Assembly: GCF_030406665.1 (NCBI RefSeq)
Contig: NZ_CP129121.1
Coordinates: forward strand, 3,100,001 to 3,164,000
Reading direction: 5' to 3'
From: Halomonas halophila
Lineage (GTDB): Bacteria > Pseudomonadota > Gammaproteobacteria > Pseudomonadales > Halomonadaceae
Length of the DNA: 64,000 nucleotides
Shown here: positions 1-8,808 of the stretch, piece after piece
Numbering within the stretch: position 1 is the stretch's first letter
Layout of the letters: each line of letters begins with the position of its first letter
Notes under the pieces: generated by a model
Databases searched by the model: none
What the model saw: only the letters and a program-made list of their open reading frames with translations
What the model was told of the DNA's origin: nothing
Position numbers and translations under genes: made by a program

Positions 1-1058
1 ATCCCCAGGTGAAGACCAACTGGCTGGCCTCGCCGCCCCTGGTGGTGGCCTATGCCCTGGCCGGCAACGTGCGCAAGGACCTGGCCCGCGACCCGCTGGG
101 CGTTGACCGCCACGGCCAGCCGGTCTACCTGCAGGACATCTGGCCTTCCCAGGCCGAGATCGCCGAGGCGGTGGAACAGGTCCGCACCGAGATGTACCGC
201 AAGGAATACGCCGAAGTGTTCGAGGGCGACGAGGTGTGGAAGGCCATCGATGTGCCCGAGAGCGAGGTGTACCAGTGGAACGAGGATTCTACCTACATCC
301 AGCACCCGCCGTTCTTCGAGGGCATGGGCCGCGACCCCGCCCCCACCGAGGACGTCCACCGCGCCCACGTGCTGGCCCTGCTCGGCGACTCGGTGACCAC
401 CGACCACATCTCGCCGGCCGGCGCCATCAAGCCCGACAGCCCGGCGGGTCGCTACCTGCAGGAGCGCGGCGTCAAGCCGGTGGACTTCAACTCCTACGGC
501 TCGCGGCGCGGCAACCACGAGATCATGATGCGCGGCACCTTCGCCAACGTGCGCATCAAGAACGAGATGCTCGACGGCGTGGTCGGCGGCGAGACCCGCC
601 ACGTGCCTTCCGGCAAGCAGATGGCCATCTATGACGCGGCTATGCAGTACCAGCAGGAAGGCACCCCGCTGGTGGTGATCGCCGGCAAGGAATACGGCAC
701 CGGCTCCTCCCGCGACTGGGCCGCCAAGGGCACCCGGCTGCTCGGCGTGCGCGCCGTGCTGGCGGAGTCCTACGAGCGCATCCACCGTTCCAACCTGATC
801 GGCATGGGCGTGGTGCCGCTGCAGTTCCCCGAGGGCGAGACCCGCGAGACCCTGGGCCTGACCGGCGACGAGCGTGTTTCCATCAAGGGCCTCGACGATC
901 TCGCCCCGGGCGGCAAGGTCGAGGTGACCATCGAGAGCGACAAGGGCGAGCAGACGCTCGAGGCGCTGTGCCGCATCGACACCGCCAACGAGCTGGAGTA
1001 CTACCGCCACGGCGGCATCCTGCACTACGTGCTGCGCAAGATGATCGGTTCGGCCTGA
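1..1058 (+). CDS. acnA: Aconitate hydratase A, C-terminal part (5' cut by window edge)
   Basis: C-terminal 350 or so residues of the TCA-cycle enzyme that isomerises citrate and isocitrate through a 4Fe-4S cluster; full-length AcnA is about 890-910 residues. The reading frame is open to base 3, so the gene starts upstream of the window. The GTG at base 9 is an internal valine in the family-typical segment VKTNWLASPPLVVAYALAG. The swivel domain is complete: GDSVTTDHISPAGAIKP near base 385, then FNSYGSRRGNHEIMMRGTF, and GTGSSRDWAAKG near base 700, which contributes active-site serine and arginine. It converges on the malic enzyme gene across a shared hairpin terminator. Confidence 0.97.
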   Translation, partial: PQVKTNWLASPPLVVAYALAGNVRKDLARDPLGVDRHGQPVYLQDIWPSQAEIAEAVEQVRTEMYRKEYAEVFEGDEVWKAIDVPESEVYQWNEDSTYIQHPPFFEGMGRDPAPTEDVHRAHVLALLGDSVTTDHISPAGAIKPDSPAGRYLQERGVKPVDFNSYGSRRGNHEIMMRGTFANVRIKNEMLDGVVGGETRHVPSGKQMAIYDAAMQYQQEGTPLVVIAGKEYGTGSSRDWAAKGTRLLGVRAVLAESYERIHRSNLIGMGVVPLQFPEGETRETLGLTGDERVSIKGLDDLAPGGKVEVTIESDKGEQTLEALCRIDTANELEYYRHGGILHYVLRKMIGSA

Positions 1059-1081
1059 TTCGCTGATTCCACAGCACCATG

Positions 1082-1117
1082 AAAAAGCCCCCGCCGTTGA
1101 CCCGGCGGGGGCTTTCT
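1082..1117. terminator. Bidirectional terminator between acnA and maeA
   Basis: A-rich run, then stem GCCCCCGCC / GGCGGGGGC with a short loop and a T-rich tail on both strands. It lies between two convergent genes and can serve both. Confidence 0.85.
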
Positions 1118-1150
1118 TGTGCGGTCGATACTGAGCTCGATCGGCGCGCC

Positions 1151-2830
1151 TCAGAAGGAGCGGCGACGATAGGCGCGATACTCCGGCGTCCAGAAGTTGC
1201 GCTCGATGGCATCGCGCAGGGTCTGTTCATCGGACTTCAGCGCCACGCCCTCGCGCTGGGCCTCGGCGCCGACCTCGAAGGCGATCGCCTTGGACAGCTC
1301 GCGGATGTCGGCCAGCGCCGGCAGCACCGCGCCCTCGCCGGTCTTCGCCACCGGCGCCGCATCGGCCAGCGCCCGGGAGGCGGCCATCAGCATGGTGTCG
1401 GTGATGCGCTTGGCGCCGGACGCCACCACGCCGAGGCCGATGCCCGGGAAGATGTAGGCATTGTTGCACTGGGCGATCGGGTAGGAGCGGCCGCCATGCT
1501 CCACCGGGGCGAAGGGGCTGCCGGTGGCGACCATCGCCTGGCCGTCGGTCCAGCGGATCACGTCCGCCGGCACCGCCTCGGCGCGGGAGGTCGGGTTGGA
1601 CAGCGGCATCACCAGCGGCGAGGCGCAGCCGGCGTGCATGGTGCGGATCACTTCCTCGGTGAAGATGCCCTGCTGGCCGCTGACCCCGAGCAGCACGGTC
1701 GGCTTGACCCGCTTGACCACCTCCAGTAGCGACTGGCCGTCCCAGTCGGCGACCAGCGTCGCCTCCTGGGCCAGGCGGCGCTGGAAGTCGCGTAGCCAGG
1801 CCTGGTCACCGGTCACCAGGCCCTCGCGGTCCACCATGTAGATGCGCTGGCGCGCCTCGGCCTCGGACAGGCCCTCGGTCTGCATGGCCACGACGATCTG
1901 CTCGGCGATACCACAGCCGGCCGATCCGGCGCCGACCACCGCCACGCGCTGGTCGCTGACGGTCTCGCCGCGGGCCTTGCAGGCCGCCATCAGGGTGCCG
2001 ACGCAGACGGAAGCGGTGCCCTGGATGTCGTCGTTGAAGCAGCACAGCTCGTCGCGGTAGCGGTCGAGCAGCGGCAGGGCGTTGGCCTGGGCGAAGTCCT
2101 CGAACTGCAGCAGCACGTTCGGCCAGCGGCGCTTCACGGCGGTGATGAACTCGGCCATGAAGACGTTGTACTCCTCCTGGGAGATACGCGGATGGCGCCA
2201 GCCCATGTACATGGGATCGTCGAGCAGGGTCTGGTTGTTGGTACCCACGTCGATCTGGATCGGCAGGGTATAGGCCGGGCTGATGCCGCCGCAGGCGGTA
2301 TACAGCGACAGCTTGCCGATCGGGATGCCCATGCCGCCGATGCCCTGGTCGCCCAGGCCGAGGATGCGCTCGCCGTCGGTGACCACGATCACCTTGACGT
2401 TGTCCTTGGTCGCGCTGCGCAGGATGTCGTCCATGCGGTCGCGGTCGGGGTAGGACACGAACAGGCCGCGGTGGTTGCGGTAGATGTTGGAGAACTCTTC
2501 GCAGGCCTGGCCGACCGTCGGCGTATAGATGATCGGCAGCATCTCCTCGAGATGCTCGGAGACCAGCCGGAAATACAGGGTCTCGTTGTCGTCCTGGATG
2601 GCGCGCAGATAGATGTGGCGATCCAGGTCGGTCTGGCACTGGCGATACTGGCGATAGGCCCGCTCCGCCTGCTCCTCGATGGTCTCGACGTTCTGCGGCA
2701 GCAGGCCGATCAGATTGAACTCGAGGCGCTCCTCCCGGGTGAAGGCGCTGCCCTTGTTGAGCAGGGGCATTTCGAGCAGGGGCGGCCCGGCGTAGGGCAC
2801 ATAGAGGGGGCGCTTGGCTTCGCTGGTCAT
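1151..2830 (-). CDS. maeA: NAD-dependent malic enzyme
   Basis: Oxidative decarboxylation of malate to pyruvate with NAD; cytoplasmic. The protein is 559 residues, close to E. coli MaeA (565). Visible family features: YTPTVGQACEEF near residue 102 with the catalytic Tyr, GDQGIGGMGIPIGK near 161, FNDDIQGTA near 265 with metal-binding Asp, and the Rossmann loop GAGSAGCGIA near 300. The ATG at 2830 is preceded by an AGAGAG-type ribosome site; in-frame starts further upstream would add a non-conserved extension. It is read alone, between the acnA terminator and a long palindrome near trpS. Confidence 0.96.
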   Translation of the reverse strand: MTSEAKRPLYVPYAGPPLLEMPLLNKGSAFTREERLEFNLIGLLPQNVETIEEQAERAYRQYRQCQTDLDRHIYLRAIQDDNETLYFRLVSEHLEEMLPIIYTPTVGQACEEFSNIYRNHRGLFVSYPDRDRMDDILRSATKDNVKVIVVTDGERILGLGDQGIGGMGIPIGKLSLYTACGGISPAYTLPIQIDVGTNNQTLLDDPMYMGWRHPRISQEEYNVFMAEFITAVKRRWPNVLLQFEDFAQANALPLLDRYRDELCCFNDDIQGTASVCVGTLMAACKARGETVSDQRVAVVGAGSAGCGIAEQIVVAMQTEGLSEAEARQRIYMVDREGLVTGDQAWLRDFQRRLAQEATLVADWDGQSLLEVVKRVKPTVLLGVSGQQGIFTEEVIRTMHAGCASPLVMPLSNPTSRAEAVPADVIRWTDGQAMVATGSPFAPVEHGGRSYPIAQCNNAYIFPGIGLGVVASGAKRITDTMLMAASRALADAAPVAKTGEGAVLPALADIRELSKAIAFEVGAEAQREGVALKSDEQTLRDAIERNFWTPEYRAYRRRSF

Positions 2831-2897
2831 CAAGTTCTCTCTTTCCATGTCGGGAATGCGGGCCGTGGCGCTCTGCGGCGCCTTGGTCGGTACTCTA

Positions 2898-2939
2898 CCA
2901 CAACGGCGCCCCCGACCAGGGTCGGAGGCGCCGTTGTGG
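2898..2939. repeat. 42-bp near-perfect palindrome upstream of maeA / downstream of trpS
   Basis: A 13-bp arm (CCACAACGGCGCC) pairs perfectly with its complement, then after one mismatch six more pairs (CCGACC/GGTCGG) close on a two-base centre. It lies 24 bp beyond the trpS stop and 68 bp upstream of the maeA start. It can act as the trpS terminator hairpin, but no T-run follows on the minus strand, so a regulatory role for maeA is also possible. Confidence 0.7.
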
Positions 2940-2962
2940 GTCTCCACCTTGGGACACCGTGC

Positions 2963-3988
2963 CTAGACGAACCGGCCCAGGCCGACCGCCTCTCGCAGGC
3001 GATCCATGAAGGGGGCGGCCTCGGCCCGGGCACGCTCGGCGCCCTGCTTCAGCACGGCCTCGATGTGGGCGGGGTCTTCCAGCAGCGCCTGGTAGCGCTC
3101 GCGGGGCTCGCGCAGGTGGGCGTTCAGGTACTCGAAAACGCGGTTCTTGGCGTCGCCCCAACCGATGCCGTTCTCGTACTCGGAACGCATGGCCGCGGTC
3201 TCCTCGGCGCTGGCGAAGGCCGAGTAGATCTGGAACAGGGTGCAGGTGTCCGGGTCCTTGGGCTCGCCGGGCTCCAGCGAGTTGGTCTTGATCTTGCGGA
3301 CCAGCTTCTTCAGCTTCTTCTCGGAGACGAACAGCGGAATGGTGTTCTCGTAGCTCTTGGACATCTTGCGCCCGTCCAGGCCGTTGAGCACCTGAACCCG
3401 CTCGTCCACCACCGCCTCGGGCTGGGTGAAGTACTGACCCTTGAACAGGTGGTTGAAGCGTCCGCCCATGTCGCGCGCCATCTCGATATGCTGGATCTGG
3501 TCGCGGCCGACCGGCACCTTGTTGGCGTTGAACATCAGGATGTCCGCCGCCATCAGCACCGGATAGCCGAACAGGCCCATGGTGATGCCGCGATCGGGAT
3601 CGGGGCTGCCGGCTTCCTCGTTCTCCGCCACCGCCGCCTTGTAGGCGTGGGCGCGGTTCATCAGGCCCTTGGCGCAGACGCAGGACAGCATCCAGTTCAG
3701 CTCGGCGATCTCGGGCACGTCCGACTGGCGGTAGAAGATCGCGTTGTCGGTGTCGAGGCCCAGCGCCAGCCAGGTGGCGGCGATTTCCAGGCGCGACTGC
3801 TGGACCCGCTTGGGATCCTGACACTTGATCAGGGCGTGCAGGTCGGCGAGGAAGTAGTAGGACTGGACGCTCGGGTCCTGGCTAGCCGCGATGGCGGGCT
3901 TGATGGCCCCGACGTAGTTGCCGAGGTGGGGCGTGCCGGTGGTGGTGATCCCCGTCAGCACACGGGTCTTGTCGGAAGATGCGGTCAT
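2963..3988 (-). CDS. trpS: Tryptophanyl-tRNA synthetase
   Basis: Class I aminoacyl-tRNA synthetase that charges tRNA-Trp. The 341 residues match the usual bacterial length (334-350). The HIGH-type signature reads TPHLGNYVGA at residues 19-28 and the KMSKS loop is canonical at 208-212 (GRKMSKSYENT). The family segment GDQIQHIE appears as GRDQIQHIEMARD near 161-173. ATG start with no competing start nearby. Monocistronic by layout: 232 bp separates it from ald upstream. Confidence 0.97.
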   Translation of the reverse strand: MTASSDKTRVLTGITTTGTPHLGNYVGAIKPAIAASQDPSVQSYYFLADLHALIKCQDPKRVQQSRLEIAATWLALGLDTDNAIFYRQSDVPEIAELNWMLSCVCAKGLMNRAHAYKAAVAENEEAGSPDPDRGITMGLFGYPVLMAADILMFNANKVPVGRDQIQHIEMARDMGGRFNHLFKGQYFTQPEAVVDERVQVLNGLDGRKMSKSYENTIPLFVSEKKLKKLVRKIKTNSLEPGEPKDPDTCTLFQIYSAFASAEETAAMRSEYENGIGWGDAKNRVFEYLNAHLREPRERYQALLEDPAHIEAVLKQGAERARAEAAPFMDRLREAVGLGRFV

Positions 3989-4220
3989 GAAAGCGGGACT
4001 CAGCTGACTCTCGAATGCCCGCTATGGTAACGCGGCGCCCCGGCCAAGGCGACCTGCCTGAGGCCGCCCGCGGGCTGATCCGGCGACAGGTCCCGGGGTG
4101 CCGGACCATCGAGGAGGCGCTGTGACCCCCTCCCTGGGCGCTACCGACGCCATCCTTGGCGTAGGACCTCCTCTTCGACCTGTCCCCGGCGCCCGCCAGC
4201 TATCGACTCGGTAACGGGAA

Positions 4221-5336
4221 TCAGCCAATCAGTCGATCGACCTCCACGTAGTCGAGCCCGAAGGCCTCGGCCACGGCGCGATAGGTCAGCTGGCCGTCGT
4301 GGACATTGAGGCCCGCGGCGAAGTGGGCATCGTCGGCCAGCGCCTGCTGCCAGCCCTTGTCGGCCAGGGCGACGACGAACGGCAGGGTGGCGTTGGTCAG
4401 CGCCTGGGTCGAGGTGCGCGCCACCGCGCCGGGCATGTTGGCCACGCAGTAGTGCACCACGCCGTCGACCACGTAGGTGGGCTCGGCGTGGGTGGTCGGC
4501 CGGCTGGTCTCGAAGCAGCCACCCTGATCGATGGCCACGTCCACCAGCACGCTGCCCGGCTTCATCTCCGCCAGCATGGCGCGGGTGATCAGCTTGGGCG
4601 CGGCGGCGCCGGGCACCAGCACGGCGCCGATGATCAGGTCGGACTCGCGCACCGCTTCCTCGAGGGCGTCGGCGGTGGAGAACACGGTCTTCATGCGGCC
4701 CTGGTAGCGGTCGTCGAGGGTCTCGAGGCGCGGGATGGACTTGTCCAGCACCGTCACCTCGGCGCCCAGCCCCAGCGCCATGCGCGCGGCGTTCTCGCCG
4801 ACCACGCCGCCGCCGATCACGGTGACCCGCGCCGGCGCCACGCCGGGCACGCCCGGCAGCAGCACGCCGGCGCCGCCCTGGGCCTTCTCGAGACTGTGGG
4901 CGCCGGCCTGCACCGCCATGCGGCCCGCCACGGTGCTCATCGGTGCCAGCAGCGGCAGCCCGCCGTCGGCCGCGGTGATGGTCTCGTAGGCGATGCAGGT
5001 GGCGCCGCTTTCCATCAGCCCCCGGGTCAGCTCTTCCTCGGCGGCCAGGTGCAGGTAGGTGAACAGCGTCTGCCCCTTCGAGAGCCTCGCGACCTCCTCC
5101 GGCTGGGGCTCCTTGACCTTGAGGATCAACTCGGCCTCGGCCCACACCCTGGCCACGTCGGGCTCGAGGCGCGCGCCGGCGGCCTCGTAGTCGGCATCGC
5201 TGAAGCCGGCGCCCTCCCCGGCGCCGGCCTGAACGACCACCGCGTGGCCGCGGCCGATCAGCTCGCGGGCGCCGCTGGGCGTCAGGGCGACGCGGTATTC
5301 ATGGTTCTTGATTTCCTTCGGAACGGCGATCTGCAT
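4221..5336 (-). CDS. ald: Alanine dehydrogenase
   Basis: Reversible NAD-dependent deamination of alanine to pyruvate and ammonia. The 371 residues match the family. The N-terminus MQIAVPKEIKNHEYRVAL is diagnostic of alanine dehydrogenase/PNT-type enzymes and includes the substrate-binding Arg15. The Rossmann loop GGGVVGENAARMALGLGAE starts at residue 175. Catalytic His is in LFTYLHLAAE (His96). It stands alone with about 200 bp of non-coding DNA on each side. It links amino-acid catabolism to the central carbon enzymes next to it, although nothing in the sequence shows co-regulation. Confidence 0.97.
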   Translation of the reverse strand: MQIAVPKEIKNHEYRVALTPSGARELIGRGHAVVVQAGAGEGAGFSDADYEAAGARLEPDVARVWAEAELILKVKEPQPEEVARLSKGQTLFTYLHLAAEEELTRGLMESGATCIAYETITAADGGLPLLAPMSTVAGRMAVQAGAHSLEKAQGGAGVLLPGVPGVAPARVTVIGGGVVGENAARMALGLGAEVTVLDKSIPRLETLDDRYQGRMKTVFSTADALEEAVRESDLIIGAVLVPGAAAPKLITRAMLAEMKPGSVLVDVAIDQGGCFETSRPTTHAEPTYVVDGVVHYCVANMPGAVARTSTQALTNATLPFVVALADKGWQQALADDAHFAAGLNVHDGQLTYRAVAEAFGLDYVEVDRLIG

Positions 5337-5537
5337 GGACGATCCTCGCGGTTGGCCGATGGATGAGAATGGCTCACCACCTCATTACAGCACAGCAGAA
5401 CGATCACGCAGACAGGCGCGCTTAAAAAGACAGGATTTTCAGGAAAGTGCCGAAAGGTACAGAACGTCGTTCGGCAAAACGGCCTTCTCACCACAATTCG
5501 CTCGACGAAACCGCCGCCGCCCTGCGGTTGCCCGACA

Positions 5538-5858
5538 TCAGGGCCGGGAGCGGCCGCAGTTCCAGCAGGCATCGAACGCGCCTTCCAGCCGCTCGCCGCA
5601 ACCGGGGCAGGTCCAGGCCGGGCGGTCCACGCGACCTTCGAGGGCGTCGTGGATCAGCGCCTCGGCCCGCGCCCGGTTGTGGGGCGCGACCCAGACCTCG
5701 GGTTCGCAGTCGCCCGGCGGCAGCTCACCGGCGCCGCCACCCAGGGTCAGGTTGCGCCGCTCGACGGGGATGCCGGCGACCTCCAGCAGGTTGGCCACGT
5801 GGCCGACCAGCAGCGGATTGGCGTGAGAGAAGACACGGACGAAGGCGAAGTCGTTCAT
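5538..5858 (-). CDS. DUF2007-family protein with C-terminal zinc ribbon
   Basis: A 106-residue protein. Residues 1-75 resemble the DUF2007 'putative signal-transducing' fold, which has a ferredoxin-like alpha/beta pattern (FVRVFSHANPLLVGHVANLLEVAGIP). Residues about 82-103 form a zinc ribbon, CPGC...CWNC. The ATG at 5858 begins the conserved segment; an upstream open frame is arginine-rich and not credible. The hairpin terminator of the next gene upstream sits immediately before it. Family function is unknown; regulation or nitrogen-signalling roles have been suggested only loosely, so I assign none. Confidence 0.85.
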   Translation of the reverse strand: MNDFAFVRVFSHANPLLVGHVANLLEVAGIPVERRNLTLGGGAGELPPGDCEPEVWVAPHNRARAEALIHDALEGRVDRPAWTCPGCGERLEGAFDACWNCGRSRP

Positions 5859-5877
5859 GGGCGCTCGCGTTAAGGAA

Positions 5878-5909
5878 AAACGGGGCGCGCCGGATGGCGC
5901 GCCCCGTTT
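5878..5909 (-). terminator. Terminator downstream of the rlmI-like gene
   Basis: Perfect 11-bp stem CGGGGCGCGCC / GGCGCGCCCCG with a 4-base loop, flanked by A and T runs. It follows the stop at 5923 on the minus strand. Confidence 0.85.
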
Positions 5910-5922
5910 CATCGGGCCTCGA

Positions 5923-7119
5923 TCAGTCGCGGAAGACACGCACGCCGAGGGCCTTGAGGTAGGCGGTCTCGGGAATCGCCGGGTGCACCGGGTGATCCGG
6001 CCCCTGGTGGCCCTGGAACAGGATCTGGGCGTGGCGATCCTGATGGCGGGCGGCACCGCGCACGGTGTCCACCAGACGCTCCGGCGCCAGATGCATCGAG
6101 CAGGAGGCCGACAGCAGCAGGCCGTCGCGGCCGAGCAGGCGCATGGCCTCGCGGTTGAGCTTGCCGTAGGCGCGCTCGCCGGCAGTGGTGTCCTTGCGCT
6201 TCTTGATGAAGGCGGGCGGATCCAGGATCACCACGTCGAACTGTTCGCCGTCGGCCTTGAGCGCGGCCATGGCCTCGAAGGCATCGCCCTCGCCCACCGC
6301 CACCTGCTCGTGCAGGCCGTTGAGGGCGGCGTTATCGGCGACCCGCTCCAGCGCCGGGGCGCTGGCGTCCACGCACAGCACCTCGCTGGCACCGCTGGCG
6401 GCGGCCTGAACGCCCCAGCCGCCGACGTAGCTGAACAGGTCGAGCACGCGCTTGCCGGCCACATGCTGGTTGAGCCAGGCGCGATTGACGCGGTGGTCGT
6501 AGAACCAGCCGGTCTTCTGGCCGTCGAGCACCGGGGCGACGAAGCGCACGCCGTTCTCCTCGAGCTCCACCGCCTCCGGCAGCGTGCCCTTGACCACCTC
6601 GATCTGGCTTTCGAGGCCTTCCTGACGGCGACCGGAGGTGTCGTTGCGCAGCACCACGGCGCTCGGGGAGACGACCTTGTCCAGGGCATCGAGCAGCGGC
6701 TCGAGCTGGGCCTCCATGCCGGCGGTGTTGAGCTGCACCACCAGCACGTCGCCGAAGCGGTCGATGATCAGCCCCGGCAGCAGGTCGCCCTCGCCGTGCA
6801 CCAGGCGATAGAACGGCTTGTCGAACATGCGCTGGCGCAGGGCCAGGGCCTGGTTCAGGCGGTGGACCAGCAGCGAGCGGTCGAGCTGCATGGCCGGGTC
6901 GCGGGACACCAGGCGCGCGCAGATCAGCGAGTGGGCGTTGACGTAGGCCACGCCCAGCGCCTTGCCGTTGGCGGCCTCGACCTGGGCCTGCTCGCCGGGG
7001 GCGAAGTCCTTGAGCGGCATGGCCTGGATGTCGATCTCGTTGGAGTACAGCCAGAGATGTCCCGCCTTGAGGCGGCGATCGGCGTTCTTCTTCAGGCGCA
7101 GTGAGCGTAGGGCGGTCAT
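5923..7119 (-). CDS. rlmI: Class I SAM-dependent rRNA (cytosine-5) methyltransferase, RlmI family
   Basis: RlmI (YccW) makes m5C1962 in 23S rRNA. The 398 residues equal the family's usual length (396). An N-terminal PUA domain (LKKNADRRLKAGHLWLYSNE) precedes an EEHEE linker. The C-terminal Rossmann methyltransferase has motif I DLFSYVGGWGVQAAASGA, motif IV LDPPAF, and SCS near residue 341 for the catalytic cysteine motif. ATG start, 88 bp downstream of mutM on the same strand. The exact target site is inferred from family similarity only. Confidence 0.9.
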   Translation of the reverse strand: MTALRSLRLKKNADRRLKAGHLWLYSNEIDIQAMPLKDFAPGEQAQVEAANGKALGVAYVNAHSLICARLVSRDPAMQLDRSLLVHRLNQALALRQRMFDKPFYRLVHGEGDLLPGLIIDRFGDVLVVQLNTAGMEAQLEPLLDALDKVVSPSAVVLRNDTSGRRQEGLESQIEVVKGTLPEAVELEENGVRFVAPVLDGQKTGWFYDHRVNRAWLNQHVAGKRVLDLFSYVGGWGVQAAASGASEVLCVDASAPALERVADNAALNGLHEQVAVGEGDAFEAMAALKADGEQFDVVILDPPAFIKKRKDTTAGERAYGKLNREAMRLLGRDGLLLSASCSMHLAPERLVDTVRGAARHQDRHAQILFQGHQGPDHPVHPAIPETAYLKALGVRVFRD

Positions 7120-7207
7120 GTCGTGGCTCTCATCATGGAGGTCGTGGGGACGTTCGGGGAATGCCGGCCGTGGGCCCGGGCATCGAAATCGAATCGGGTG
7201 GCGGCGC

Positions 7208-8029
7208 TCAGGTCTGGCACTCGCCGCAGAAGACGCTGGCCCGCTGGCCCAGGGTCACCAGGCGCAGCTCGGCGCCGCAGCGCCGGCAGGGCTGGCCGTC
7301 ACGGCCGTAGACGTTGAGCCGCTGGGCGAAGTAGCCCGGCTCGCCGGTGCCGCTGACGAAGTCGCGCAGGGTGGTGCCGCCCTGGGTGATGGCGGCGGCC
7401 AGCACCTCGCTGACCGCGGCCGCCAGGCGGTCGTAGCGCTCGCGCGAGATGCGCCCGGCGGCGCGCCGGGGATCGATGCCGGCCAGGAACAGCGCCTCGG
7501 CGGCGTAGATGTTGCCGACGCCGACGACCACGGCATTGTCCATCAGGAAGGGCTTCACGGCCATGCGCCGCCGGCGCGACAGCTCGTACAGCCGCCCGCC
7601 GTCGAAGGCCTCGGAGAGCGGCTCCGGGCCCAGCTTCGCGAGGCGCGCGTCGTGCTCGGCATCGCCGGCCAGCCAGTCGACGAAACCGAAGCGCCGAGGG
7701 TCGTGATAGCGCAGCACCGCGCCGTCGTCGAGCACCAGGTCGACGTGGTCGTGCTTCTTGGGCAGCTCGCCGACCCGGGCGATGCGCAGGCTGCCGGACA
7801 TGCCGAGATGCCACAGCAGCGTGCCGCCGCCGCCCTCCACGGGGATCAGCAGGTACTTGGCGCGACGCCCCAGCGAGCCGATGCGCGCGCCCACCAGGCG
7901 GTCGATCAGGTCTTCCGGCACCGGCACCCGCAGGCGGGACTGGCGCACGATCACCTCGGTGATCTCGCGGCCCTCCACGTGCGGGGCAATGCCGCGCCGG
8001 GTGGTCTCGACTTCGGGCAACTCGGGCAT
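7208..8029 (-). CDS. mutM: Formamidopyrimidine-DNA glycosylase (Fpg/MutM)
   Basis: Base-excision repair glycosylase/AP lyase that removes 8-oxoguanine and ring-opened purines. The 273 residues match the family. The N-terminus is MPELPEVETTRRG, so the catalytic Pro2 and Glu3 are present. The helix-two-turn-helix carries VGVGNIYAAEALFLAGIDP. The C-terminal zinc finger retains four cysteines (CRRCG ... CGEC). The gene lies between rpmG and the RlmI-type methyltransferase, the common gammaproteobacterial rpmB-rpmG-mutM order. Confidence 0.98.
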   Translation of the reverse strand: MPELPEVETTRRGIAPHVEGREITEVIVRQSRLRVPVPEDLIDRLVGARIGSLGRRAKYLLIPVEGGGGTLLWHLGMSGSLRIARVGELPKKHDHVDLVLDDGAVLRYHDPRRFGFVDWLAGDAEHDARLAKLGPEPLSEAFDGGRLYELSRRRRMAVKPFLMDNAVVVGVGNIYAAEALFLAGIDPRRAAGRISRERYDRLAAAVSEVLAAAITQGGTTLRDFVSGTGEPGYFAQRLNVYGRDGQPCRRCGAELRLVTLGQRASVFCGECQT

Positions 8030-8068
8030 GGAATGACCTGCTATCGGCGGCGTGCGGCGATCATACGC

Positions 8069-8096
8069 AAGAACCCGACCATCGGGCCGGGTTCTT
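8069..8096 (-). terminator. Terminator downstream of rpmG
   Basis: Nine-bp stem AAGAACCCG / CGGGTTCTT with a ten-base loop, 57 bp past the rpmG stop on the minus strand. The T-rich 3' arm is short but plausible. Confidence 0.65.
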
Positions 8097-8152
8097 GGGG
8101 ACAGGCCGAGGCCTGCGGCGGAAGCGATCTCGGGAACCGCGGGGATCCCGAC

Positions 8153-8308
8153 TTACTTGATCTTGGCTTCCTTGTACATCACGTGCTTGCGAACAACCGG
8201 ATCGAATTTCTTCATCTCCATCTTGTCAGGAGTGTTCCGCTTGTTCTTGTCGGTGGTGTAGAAGTGGCCGGTACCGGCGCTGGACACCAGACGAATCTTG
8301 TCACGCAT
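8153..8308 (-). CDS. rpmG: 50S ribosomal protein L33
   Basis: A 51-residue basic protein, MRDKIRLVSSAGTGHFYTTD at the start and KEAKIK at the end, with the L33 core NKRNTPDKMEMKKFDPV. It lacks the CxxC zinc pairs, so it is the C-minus form, which is zinc-independent. It lies 24 bp downstream of rpmB in a two-gene ribosomal operon, and a hairpin terminator follows. Confidence 0.97.
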   Translation of the reverse strand: MRDKIRLVSSAGTGHFYTTDKNKRNTPDKMEMKKFDPVVRKHVMYKEAKIK

Positions 8309-8332
8309 GAGTCTTCTCCCTTATGGAAACGC

Positions 8333-8569
8333 TTAGACGGTTTCGCCACGCTTGCGAATGTCGCCGAGCACCGCTTCGATGCCCTTCTTGTCGATGATGC
8401 GCATGCCTTTGGAGGAGACGCGCAGCTTGACGAAGCGCTTCTCGGACTCCACCCAGAAACGGTGGCTGTGCAGGTTCGGCACGAAACGACGACGCGTCTT
8501 GCGCTGGGAGTGTGAAACGTTGTTACCAGTCACCGGGCGCTTGCCGGTAACCTGACATACTTTGGACAT
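8333..8569 (-). CDS. rpmB: 50S ribosomal protein L28
   Basis: A 78-residue ribosomal protein starting MSKVCQVTGKRPVTGNNVSH and ending GIEAVLGDIRKRGETV, as in E. coli L28. The ATG at 8569 has a strong GGAGG site seven bases upstream, which decides it over the ATG four codons earlier. It has one cysteine and no CxxC pair, so it is the zinc-independent type. First gene of the rpmB-rpmG operon, behind a clear promoter. Confidence 0.97.
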   Translation of the reverse strand: MSKVCQVTGKRPVTGNNVSHSQRKTRRRFVPNLHSHRFWVESEKRFVKLRVSSKGMRIIDKKGIEAVLGDIRKRGETV

Positions 8570-8680
8570 GAGAGCCTCCAACCGCTTGGCCAGGTACGAA
8601 TACCTGATTGTTCAAAACCTGTCGGGCAAAACCGGGACGACCCCGCTGTCATTTGACCCAAGGGAATTCAAAGGCTGCAC

Positions 8681-8709
8681 TTTATACCAGAGTCAACGTT
8701 GCCAGACAA
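8681..8709 (-). promoter_or_regulatory. Sigma-70 promoter for rpmB-rpmG
   Basis: On the minus strand a -35 box TTGTCT (8704-8709) and a -10 box TATAAA (8681-8686) are separated by exactly 17 bp. It lies about 110 bp upstream of rpmB. The rest of the 8570-8808 gap shows nothing else recognisable. Confidence 0.65.
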
Positions 8710-8808
8710 GCGACGTGCAGAAATGTGCAGCGGCATCGCCGGCCGACGTGGCCTCGGGGCCAGTCTCGGGCGAGCACGACTGCGTCTGCGGATTTTGATC
8801 GCGGCGGA

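Noticed and set aside
9..1058. GTG at base 9 as a true start for a short aconitase-like gene
   Set aside because: The frame is open upstream and the GTG encodes an internal conserved valine.
3989..4220. Small RNA or gene between trpS and ald
   Set aside because: Only GC-rich chance hairpins and short arginine-rich frames are seen.
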